A stretch of DNA of 39,580 nucleotides. It comes from Zygnema cylindricum (lineage: Eukaryota; Streptophyta; Zygnematophyceae; Zygnematales; Zygnemataceae). The translations under genes were made by a program, and so were the position numbers. This document shows positions 31,150 through 39,580 of the stretch, one piece after another; positions within the stretch are counted from its first letter, which is position 1, and each line of letters begins with the position of its first letter. Where the stretch lies: contig JBBHKE010003545.1 in NCBI GenBank assembly GCA_037447655.1, positions 27,501 through 67,080 of the forward strand. The letters are read 5' to 3'. The notes beneath the pieces are model-generated. The model had not been told where the DNA came from and did no database searches. It was given only the letters and a program-made list of their open reading frames with translations.

Positions 31150-34100
31150 ATGCCTTTATCTCTTCCTCTTTTTACTGCTTTTACTCCTCTTCCTTCTCCT
31201 CCTCCGTTTCCCCAAAACTCGAATCGACATTTTTCGAAATCTCCTTTCGTTTCTTTTTCGGAGAAAAAAAACCAAAAGTTTTTCGTCCCTTCCGCCTCTT
31301 TGGACCCAAAAAATCCAAAAAAGACAAGAAATCCGGAAAAACCGGGAAAACCCCAAAACCCGAGAAAACCGGAAAAACCGGAAAAACCGGAAAAAACAGA
31401 GAAACAAAAAGTAAAAACGGTTGAGTTATCGAAAAAAAATACTGTTTTTTCGGAAAACATGTCTTCTTTGAGAGAGAAATTAAAACTAGAAGTTTTATCG
31501 ATTCATGGGAAGGAAAGAAGTACCGAAGAGAGAGGAGAGGGAGTGGGAGAGGGCGAGGGTGAGGGAGAGGGAGGGAGAGGAAGAGTGCAGGGAGGAGAGG
31601 AAGAGAGGAGGAGGGAGGTGATAGATTTTGACATTCCCGAGAAAAAGACGAGAAAACTTTCTTTGGCGTCGATTATGGCGACTTTTTATCCAAAATTTGA
31701 AAATGAAAATTCGGATGCACAGGTGAGGGGGAGAGGGGGGGAGAGAGAGGGAGAGGGAGAGGGAGAGGGATAGGGGGAGGGAGAGAGAGAGGGAGGGCGA
31801 GGGGTAGGCGGAGGGAGAGGGAGTGGGTTTACTTTTCATGTGGCCTATTTTTTTAATTTAAATGGGTAATTTTTAAAACATGGCTATCTTCTTTTTACTC
31901 GTTTAATTGTTTTTCCTTTTGGTTTTTTTTGTTTTTAATTTGGTTTTTTAATTCTTTATTTTTTTATTTTTTTTTTCAGGTCCGGCGCCAAATGGAGGGC
32001 GTGATAGCGGCAAAAAATGGCGTTCTTGAAGTATGTTATTTTTTTTCAATGACCTTAATTATTATATTTAACATAATAATTTGTTGTTTTGTTAGAATAC
32101 AAGGTAGTTGTCTTTTTTTATTATTTTTTTTAGGCTTAACAATTTTTTATTTATTTATTTTATTTTATTGCTCTATTTATTTCATTTGATTTGTGTAAAC
32201 CCACAGGATTCCGTTTCATTTATTTATTTGAAAAAATAAAAAAAAGACGTTTTTGTAAAACATTCGGATTTGTTTATCCTTCATCTTTTTATTTAATTCT
32301 AAAGATGTCTCATTTTTTTTTTTTTGCAACGATTTATTAAATTTTGAAAGAATCTCAAAAGGATTTTTATTTTATTTTTCATTTTTCCATTTATTTACTT
32401 AATTTTGAAAAAATTACAGGTTTCCGTTAGACATTTGGGTTTGCTATTTTTTCCATCAATTTTTAGTACTGACGACAACTCTTTTTTTTTGTGTTATTTA
32501 ATTATTTTTTTTGTCCCCTTTATTCATTCAATTCTAAAAATATCTCTCATAATTTTTTTTTATCTTTTTTGTTTATTTTTCCATTTATTTATTTAATTTG
32601 TAAAATATTACAGGTTTCTGTAAAACATTTGGGTTCCACCTATTCATTTAGTTTTGAAGATATCTCAATTTTTTTTTTTTTTTTTTGTTTTTATTTTTCC
32701 ATACATTCAATTCTGAAAATATCTCAATTTTTTGTTTTTTTGTTTCTGTTTTCATTAATTTTTTTGTTTATAAAAAAAAAAAAATACAGGTTTCCGTAAA
32801 ACATCTGGTTCTTTATTCATGTGGGCCGGAGCTCAAAAAGGAGCTTTTGCCAAAAACTCTTATGGAAATGAGTGAGTTTTTTTTTTTAAATTATTATTAT
32901 TATTTTTTTTTTTTAAGTTTTGATTTTTTGAAAATTTTGCTGAGCTCAAATATGGCATTTAAAAATTCGTACGGAAACGGGTGGTTATTATTATTATTAT
33001 TATTATTCTGATTATTGTTATTAATATTTTATTGTTATTATTATTAATAGTGTTATTACTATTAATTATTATTGTTAATATTTGTTTATTTTGTAATTTC
33101 CATTTTTGGAAAAAATTGTTTTTTCTTTTTTGTACCGATTTGGCAAAAGAACAAGTTTTCAAATTATATGAATCACAGGATTTAAATATGTCAGGAAGGA
33201 AGAGGGAGAGAGAGAGTGAGGAGAGAGGGAGAGATGGGGAGGGAGGAGAGAGGGAGAGGAAGATTGAGGGAGAGGGAGAGGGAGAGGGAGAGGGACAGGG
33301 AGAGGGAGACGGAGACGGAGAGGGAGAGGGAGACTGAGAGTGCAAGGACAAGGTCGAGGGAGAGGGAGAGGGAGATGGAGGAGAGGGAGATGGAGAGGGA
33401 GAGGGAGAGGGAGAGGGACTTATTATTCTCTTACAGTAATTAAATGTGTTTTATTTATATGGCAATTATGACAGATATTCGGCGGTAGGAGTTTGGGTCC
33501 TCGGAGAGTCGTTGAAAAGGGGGTGGGGGGAAGAAGAAGGAAGGAAAAAACAAAGGGAGCTCAGCGATTATCTTCAGGTAAAGCAAAAAACCATTTCCTA
33601 AATTTACGAAATTAGTAAATTTTAATTTAAGACACACTGAAAGTACAAATTTCAAATCTCAATTTGTTCCTTATAAATTATAGTATATAGCTATGAATAA
33701 TATAATTAAGTATTATAACATATAGCTATTTTGTCCTTCTTAGAAATTATATTTGATTATATTTTTCGCAATTATTCGATTATGTTTTTGGCAATCATAA
33801 TCAGGGAAAGTGAAAAAATTAATAATATTACAATAGGTAGAAAAACTTGTTCTGAAAATATGAATATTTTAAAAGGTACAGAAGTCGGTTATGATTTTTT
33901 TTTTTTAAGTGCAAAAATTGCCCAATGTAAAAATATTTTATGAGTGCAAAAATTGCCCAATGTAAAAATATTTTATGAAGTACAAAAATTGGTTATGAAA
34001 AAGTACAGATTTCAGACTTCACATCTACATATATTTCTCAAAGATTCAGTTTTTAGTAAAAATTGCAGAAAAAATTGAAAAACTTCAGATTATTCATTCA

Positions 34101-37100
34101 ATTTTTAATGAAAATCGCAGAAAAATTGTGAAATTCTTGAGGTCCTCGATTGAGGTTTTAATAAATTTGCAGAAAACCAAAATGTGAAAACCTTAAGATT
34201 CTCGATTGAGTTTTTAATAAAACCACAGAAAAATCGTAAAAACCTCGAGATTCTCGATTAAGTTTCTATAAAATTGCAGAAAAAATTGTGAAAACCTTCA
34301 GATTTTTGACTACGTTTCTAATAAATTTGCAAAAATAATATAAAAAACTTTAGATTCTGTAAAAATTTGCAGAAAAAATTGCGAAAACCTTTACATTCTT
34401 GACTGAGTTTTTTATAAATTTGCAGGAAAAATGTAAAAAAAAATAAATTTTGTAAAAACCTCTGGATTTCCGACTGAGTCTTTAATAAATTTGCAGAAAA
34501 AATTGTTAAAACCTATAAATTCTCGACTGAGTTTTAAGTAAATTTGCAGGAAAACCGTCTAAGTATTGCCATGGAGTTGGTTACAAGTGTCCTCGGAGAT
34601 CACGGACAAAGGCCTCTACAAGACTACGGTTAAGAAATAATTTTTATTTTTTAACCTTTTTATTATAACTTTTAACCTCTTTTAAACCTCTTTTAAACCA
34701 TCTTTCTTTAAACCTCCTTTCTTAAATTTATAATGTTCCACTTTTCAATTTCTTATGACCAAAAAGAAAAACCAATGGTTGAACAATGGTTGAAAGTTCA
34801 AAACATTTTAACTGCCCAGAAAATCGGTCAACACTAATAGAAATGACAGTATTCTGTCATAATAATATGGCAAAAGTATTAAACCCTTTTCAAATTGTGA
34901 TTTTAAAAGTTGTTGTGGAGTTGTTTCTCTCCTTCTTTCTCTTTTCCTTTTTTTTTTTTGGGGGCGGTGGTAATTACTGCTGTACTGACTTATTGTGGAG
35001 TTCTTTCTCTTTTTTTTTTTTTTTTTGGGCAGTGGTAATCACTGCTGTAGTTGACCTCCGACACGAGCCTCGATTTTTTTCGACACCGGAAGTCGTCCTT
35101 TTTTGTCGAAAATGGAGACTTCCCTCCAATAACTATTGGCTTTTTGGATCAGTGTAAACAATTCTTTAATTTGTAGTTTTAAATTTGTAGGTGTCAATTT
35201 AACAGTAGTTAATTTCTTCTCTTTTCCTACTAATTAACTATTGGCTTTTTGGGTCAATTTAAACAATAATTTGTATTTGCTCTAATTTGTAGGTGTCAAT
35301 TTAACATAAGTTTAAAATTTTTTGGTGTCAATTTAGCAATAGTTGTTAAGTTTTATCTTTTCTTGCAGACCGACTTCAAATCAATATAGGCTTTTTGAAA
35401 AAAAAATCATCAACTTGTATTTGTTTAAATTTATAGGTGTCAATTGAACAATATAGTTTATTTAATTTCATTTGACAAACTTCCTTCTGTTAATTAACGG
35501 CTTTTTGGATCATTGTTAATAATCATCAAATTGTAGATGTCAATTTTTTTTTTGTTTTTTTCTTTTTTTTTTAAGTTTTGCAGAGTCAGCAGTCAATTCT
35601 CTTGTTTACAAAAATAAATTGGTTGTTAAAATTACTAATACTTATTATCACTTTTTATTACTTTTTTTGTTTTTTTTTTTTAAACAGAGAGACAGTAAAG
35701 CAGTAGTAGTACATCCCTTAATATTAGGCACTAAAATGAAGACTTTTTTGTTTTTTTTCTAGTTTTGGAGAGTGTCAGCTGCTTACAATAATGAATTGGT
35801 TGTTATTATTATACTTCTTAGTACTTACTATTACTTTTTTTTTGTTTTTTTTAACAGAGAGTCAGTAAAACAGTATATGGCGGCCTATCAGGCTCTAAGT
35901 GAAGAGGGGACAGCAACTACTGTGGAGTCTACTTTGTCGTCTATTGCCGATATTACTGTACCAGGTTTCTCTCTCTCTTTTGCTCTCTTTTTTTTTTCTC
36001 TCTCTTTTTTTTTCTCTCTTTCTGTCTTTCTCTCTTTTTTTTCCTCTCTCTCTTTCTCTCTTTCTCTCTGTCATTCTCTCTGTTATATAGTTTTTTGTTT
36101 TTCTCTTCTTTTTGCCTTGTAGCGACGGCCAATCATCGATCCCTTCAAGGAGAAATAATGGAGGGACTTGTGGCCCGAGTTGTGAGTCCGGGCAGTTTGG
36201 AAGAAATGAAGGAAGTTTTGGAAAAGTATCCACCAGAAACTGGGGGTGAGTGAAAACTGCCCTGGAGAGAGAGGGAAAGGGAGAGGGAGAGGGAGAGGGA
36301 GAGGGAGAGGAGTTTTGTAAAGGTTATTTGTTAAGTTTTGGGGCATGCAGGTCAAGTCGGTGCCGGTACTTCACTGCGAAAAATCTACCAGGAAATAAAA
36401 GATCCCGACAAAGTACGTATTTTCTTTTTGATTTTTTGTGTCACAAATGTTTGCATTTTTGCATGTTTAATTTTAGGAAAGGTAATCGTGTGTCGCTGTT
36501 ATTGTTAATGTTTTGCTCCAACCTTTTCAACGCGTATTTCTTCGAGCACACCTGTCGGATATACATATATGTACATATATACATATGCATATATATATAC
36601 GTATATGTATATGTATATGTATATATATATATATACATATGTATATAGTTGTATATACATACACATGTATGGATATATTGATGGTTGTGATGGAAAGGTA
36701 AGATTGTTACTTTCCAGCTGACAGTCTTCAAATAAAAATCTTCGATACACGGAGAATTTGATTGATTGTGAAAAAAATAACTAAAAGCGATAAAAGGTGC
36801 AACGTTAACTGGACCAAGAAATAAAAAAGATTCAGAAAAGGTCAGTGTTTTCAATTTGTTTTTAATATTTGTTTTCATTTTGCCGAATTTAGGAAGGTAT
36901 ACCGTGTATCGCTATTAGTGTTAATGTTTTTTTTCCAACTTAAAGCACCTTTTCTCCTTCCACAGTCGTCAGATTGTTAATTGGACGGTTGCAATTAAAA
37001 GGTAAAATTCTCACCTTGCGATTGGCGGTCTCCCACCAAAAATCGGATGTGTGTGCGGAAAAAATATGGTTTAAGTGGGAAAAAAAGCATTAACACTAAT

Positions 37101-39314
37101 AGCGATACACGGTGTAGCGTTTAAACCATGGTATTAAAGTGTGATTCACAAACAAAAAAAACAATAAATTAAAAGTACATACGATTTAAAGGTTCTTTTG
37201 TACACTTATTCTTTTGTGCTTTATACCAAAGGACAAAAACTCAGAAAGCTCAAAAGGTTTAATTTTATAATATGCGCAAATAACTTAATAGTATGGATGC
37301 GGTTTTTCACAATTTTTTCACACTTCAGAACTATGAATTGAACAATTTCTATCTTTCGTTTTTTCTTCTGTTTTTTTTTTTTTTTCTTTACCTTCTGTGA
37401 CCAGAGAATTGTTAAAATTGTCGCACTTTACAACTATGGACTAAAAAGTCTTTTTTTTTCTTTTTTGTGACCAGAGAATTGCTGAAATTCTCGTACTCTA
37501 CAACTTCGGACTGAAAAGTCACTCTTTTTTTTTCGTCTTTTTGTGACCAGAGAATTGTTAAAATCCTCGCATTTTACAACCATGGACTGAAAAGGCAGTC
37601 TTACTTTCTATTTTTTTGTACTCTTTTTTTGTCTTTTGTGACCAGAGAATTGTTAAACTTCTGGAATTGGCGGGACCGACTATGTGTTCTCCGACCGATT
37701 GGAGAGCTTCTGTTTTGGAAAATGACGAAGACGAGACGGAAAATATGGATGTTTTGGAGGACCATAATGACAGTTCATTATTGTCTCTCTTTCTTAATTG
37801 TACTCCGGGAGATAATAATGCCGCCAAGCTGCAGGTTGGTTGCCATTTTTGTTGGTTGTTAAAATTAACAATGTTAAATTGACAATGTTGAATTGGCAAT
37901 GCCGAATCGAAAATGTTGAATTGACAATGTTGAATTGGCAATGTTAAATTGACAATGTTGAATTAACAATGTTAAAGTAAAACAATAAAAAGTAAAACAG
38001 TGTGTGTGTGTTTCCTCCATCTTCTCTTCTCTCTCTCTTTCTTCACTTCTCTCTTTCTCTCTCTTTCTCTCTCTCTCTCTCTCATCTCCACGAACTCATA
38101 AGATTGTTATGTTTACGAAGCGTATAATACTTGTCGTGTTTCTATTCTTTCCTGCCTCTACAGGAACTGATAAAATTAGTGAAACATATGAAACTTGCCG
38201 TAAAATTCAGATGTAAAGTGCGTCCGGTCAGCAAAGGAAGGCCGGTTTTCCTCAACACCGATAAAGGTTTTATGGAAGTTAAAGAAAAAGAAGAAAAAGA
38301 AAAAGAAGAAGGGAAAATTTTGTATTCTGTAAAGGGAGAAGTGGATTCCCATTTCGTAATAACGGTTCACGCGGTCGCCGATTCAGCTTTTCGGAAATTT
38401 CAAAAAGCGCTTGTGTAAGAAGAAAGGGAATTTAAACTGAGAGAGGGAGAGGGAGAGGGTATAGGGGACTTCTTCTTTTTTGCTGCTTTTTTGGTGTTCC
38501 TTCGTCACACCTTTTGTTGTATATAAGTCACAATATATCAAAATAAAAATATTACATAATATAAACCAAAAATTTGCGGCATGAATTTTTAAAGACTGCA
38601 TAGTGTGCACCGAGAATATATGATAAATTACTATTTCCTCTTCTATTTACACTCCTGTTTACACTCCTATTTCCACTCCTATTTCCACTCCATTTTTTCT
38701 TCGTAGCCTTGGATGAAAATCCAAATGAGAGGGAGGGGGAGGGAGAGGGAGAGGGAGAGGGGAGGGGGAAGGGGAGGGGGAGGGGTGAGAGGGAGAGAAA
38801 GAGGGCGAGACATTTTTCCACAAAAACTGGTCAGAATCGACGCAAACGTGAGTTTTTTAAGCAACTTTTTACGACGATTTTTTAGTCGATTTCTTAATAT
38901 TAATATAGTTGTTATTGGGATTTCTTATGGTTATTTAAATTCTTGTTATTATTGTTATTATTATTATTAGTTCTTATTATTTTTATTATTGTTATTTTTA
39001 TTGGGATTTAACAGGGAAAATCCTGACCTTTGGCCTCTTTTCCGTGGTTTTTTTATCGAAATCTATATTGTGCAAATAACCACTGATGGTTTTTCCCAAT
39101 TATTGAAACTTTCCAAATCAAAAACTTCAGTGAAAGAGGAGGAGAGGGAGAGGGAGAGAAATCCTTTGAAACATGTTTCGGAAATGGGAACTTCGGACGA
39201 GCATTTAATGCTTAAAATGAAGTTTTTACCGTATAAGATTCGTACTTTTCTGATAAGAAATGGGCTAAGATCTCTTTTTACGAGTAGAGAGAAGTACAGG
39301 GAGTACTATAAAAG
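31150..39314 (+). CDS. RNL: plant-type tRNA ligase, N-terminal and adenylyltransferase part (runs off the right edge)
   Basis: Exons: 31150-31722, 31980-32030, 32790-32871, 33475-33577, 34550-34628, 35033-35153, 35858-35964, 36123-36245, 36351-36412, 37646-37834, 38164-38414, 39015-39314, about 680 residues. The protein seals tRNA halves after intron removal, and in plants also the IRE1-cut bZIP60 mRNA. Visible landmarks: [11 protein letters not shown] (exon 1), VSVKH with the motif I lysine at 32799-32801 (exon 3), [18 protein letters not shown] (exon 4), [18 protein letters not shown] (exon 5), FCRKWRLP (exon 6), EGLVARVV, motif IV-like (exon 8), [12 protein letters not shown] and [17 protein letters not shown], motif V-like (exon 12). 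The kinase and phosphodiesterase domains lie outside. The N-terminus (Ser/Phe-rich, then a Pro-Lys tract) could be a transit peptide; the ATG is the first in frame. A 1-base loss in exon 3 breaks the frame, so this is either a sequence error or a damaged allele. Confidence 0.93.
31723..31835 (+). repeat. (GGGAGA)n island after exon 1 donor
   Basis: Begins within the donor (GTGAGGGGGAGAG) and continues as GGGAGA hexamers. A coding counterpart in exon 1 (about 31535-31615) gives a Gly/Glu/Arg-rich stretch ([10 protein letters not shown]). Confidence 0.85.
32247..32812 (+). repeat. RNL: repeated acceptor plus exon 3 start in tRNA ligase intron 2
   Basis: Four copies of TACAGGTTTCCGTAAAACATTTGGG-like sequence, at about 32250-32272 (degraded), 32416-32442, 32610-32640 and the true exon start at 32786-32812. 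Between them recurs TTTCCATTTATTTATTTAATT...GAAGATATCTCA. Copies 2 and 3 keep AG and, unlike the real exon, keep three Gs after the CAT-TTG codons. Confidence 0.85.
33190..33425 (+). repeat. GGGAGA/GGAGAG purine tract in tRNA ligase intron 3
   Basis: A ~230-base tract of (A/G)-rich hexamers on the coding strand, ending just before TTATTATTCTCTTACAG. It precedes exon 4. A degraded copy of the end of exon 3 (GCATTTAAAAATTCGTACGGAAACGGG) lies at 32954-32980 in the same intron. Confidence 0.85.
34040..34560 (+). repeat. RNL: ~50-60-bp array carrying acceptor copies before tRNA ligase exon 5
   Basis: About ten units of AATAAATTTGCAGAAAAAATTGT(G/A)AAAACCT, with 'GATTCTCGATTGAG' or a variant between. 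The last unit is the real acceptor AAATTTGCAG with exon start GAAAACCGTC at 34550. Earlier units therefore copy both the branch/acceptor sequence and the first exon bases. Most keep TTGCAG. Confidence 0.88.
34958..35520 (+). repeat. RNL: duplicated borders of tRNA ligase exon 6
   Basis: Left: GCGGTGGTAATTACTGCTGTA at about 34965 duplicates the exon start CAGTGGTAATCACTGCTGTA at 35030; the copy lacks AG. Right: the exon end AACTATTGGCTTTTTGGATC (35131-35150) recurs at about 35227, 35373 and 35488 in diverged form, each followed by AATTTGTAGGTGTCAATTTA-like intron sequence. Four copies in all of exon end plus donor region. Confidence 0.8.
35574..35880 (+). repeat. RNL: duplicated intron and start of tRNA ligase exon 7
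   Basis: Copy 1 (35574-35720) and copy 2 (35760-35880) share AGTTTTG(C/G)AGAG, AAATTGGTTGTTA, CTTATTATCAC/CTTACTATTAC, TTTTTTAA and ACAGAGAG(A/T)CAGTAAA(G/A)CAGTA. Copy 2 contains the real acceptor and exon. Copy 1 would meet a stop (TAG) seven codons into the exon frame. Confidence 0.85.
36265..36312 (+). repeat. (GGGAGA)n island after exon 8 donor
   Basis: About six GGGAGA hexamers start 20 bases after the donor at 36246, a placement similar to those after exons 1 and 11. Confidence 0.85.
36555..36680. repeat. TA/TATG microsatellite in tRNA ligase intron 9
   Basis: ATACATATATGTAC...GTATATGTATATG... with alternating purine-pyrimidine sequence over about 125 bases. Compound and imperfect. 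Confidence 0.9.
36900..37114. mobile_element. near-palindromic MITE, copy 7, in tRNA ligase intron 9
   Basis: A 215-bp copy starting TACCGTGTATCGCTATTAG and ending CTAATAGCGATACACGGTG, with TA on both flanks (36898-36899 and 37115-37116). It is an insertion into an intron, oriented like copies 2 and 6. Confidence 0.88.
37395..37660 (+). repeat. RNL: tandem acceptor plus exon 10 start copies
   Basis: TGTGACCAGAGAATTG recurs at about 37398, 37470, 37542 and 37637 (the real acceptor, exon from 37646). The three extra copies continue TTAAAAT(T/C)(G/C)TCGCA...TACAAC..(T/C)GGACT(A/G)AAAAG and all stay open in the exon frame for about 15 codons. No GT donor follows, so they look like skipped decoys. 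Confidence 0.85.
38425..38462 (+). repeat. (GGGAGA)n island after exon 11 donor
   Basis: GAGAGAGGGAGAGGGAGAGGG starts about 23 bases after the donor at 38415. Confidence 0.8.
38730..38805 (+). repeat. GGGAGA/GGGGGA purine tract in tRNA ligase intron 11
   Basis: Dense purine tract with runs of three to five Gs every few bases, in the middle of the intron. Many G runs make G-quadruplex formation possible. Confidence 0.8.
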
Positions 39315-39329
39315 GTACAGTTACAAGGT

Positions 39330-39500
39330 CTTTTTCTCTCTCCCTCTCTCTCCCCCTCTCTCTCTCTGCTTCCTCTCCTTCCTCTGTCTGCCTCTCCGTC
39401 TTCCTCTCCCTCTCTCTCCTCTTCCTCTCCCACGCCCTTGCCCTTTCCCTCTCCCTCTCCGTCGCCCTCGCCCTCTCCCTCTGCCTCTCCCTCTCTCTTG
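39330..39500 (+). repeat. CTCCCT-type pyrimidine tract after exon 12 donor
   Basis: The complement of the GGGAGA family, about 170 bases of CTCTCCCTCTC on the coding strand, starting about 16 bases after the donor at 39315. Confidence 0.85.
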
Positions 39501-39580
39501 TCTGAAAAATGTTGATGTTTACCACTTTTGTTTCTTCTTTTCTTTTTTTCTCCTTTTTTCTATTTTTTTTTTTTTTTTTT

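Noticed and set aside
31495-31839. Ser-Leu-Pro-rich open frames over the GGGAGA tracts (also 33.2, 38.6 and 39.3 kb)
   Set aside because: Hexamer repeats stay open in several frames by composition alone.
33138-33210. Open stretch with [16 protein letters not shown] in ligase intron 3
   Set aside because: It does not fit the phases between exons 3 and 4 and corresponds to nothing I know in the ligase family at that point. It could be a species-specific exon, but evidence is lacking.
34040-34560. CRISPR-like regular repeats
   Set aside because: Units are diverged and directly tandem without unique spacers, lie in a eukaryotic intron, and no cas genes are present.

Overview
This is a nuclear eukaryotic window, most likely from a plant lineage. 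It is AT-rich and intron-rich, full of transposon remnants and simple repeats, and has no operons or Shine-Dalgarno-led genes. The largest gene encodes a plant-type tRNA ligase (RNL/RLG1 family), an architecture I associate with green plants. The many diverged tandem repeats and old retroelements suggest a large, repeat-rich genome, perhaps a streptophyte alga or other early-diverging plant. That last step is a guess.

Three host genes can be supported. (1) 201-360, plus strand: the last exon of a p32/MAM33-type mitochondrial matrix protein, with the rest of the gene off the left edge. (2) 14742 down to 8837, minus strand: a BUD13/CWC26 splicing-factor gene. Eight exons were rebuilt by hand and splice phases agree at every junction; the expected short last exon was not found. 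(3) 31150-39314, plus strand: the first 12 exons of the tRNA ligase, running off the right edge. Phases agree everywhere except one apparent 1-base deletion just after the nucleotidyl-transferase motif I lysine.

The rest is mobile and repetitive DNA. A decayed non-LTR retroelement with a restriction-like endonuclease lies at 1959-4543, with two further 3' fragments and an (AT)55 tract to about 6280. Two broken copia elements of one family face each other at 18545-22000 (plus) and 25930-23880 (minus). Around them lie three tRNA-derived SINE copies, a 61-bp satellite, at least seven copies of a ~215-bp near-palindromic MITE, an hAT-type MITE with a perfect 8-bp target duplication, and two other inverted-repeat elements.

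The most unusual feature is a pattern shared by all three host genes. Tandem duplications repeatedly start or end across intron/exon junctions, so diverged extra copies of a splice site with a piece of exon sit next to the real exon. There are about nine such cases: the p32 acceptor, BUD13 exon 2 donor (five copies, one a fully open possible cassette exon), BUD13 exon 8 donor, and the acceptors or donors of tRNA ligase exons 3, 5, 6, 7 and 10. GGGAGA hexamer islands also cluster in the ligase gene, often just after its donor sites.
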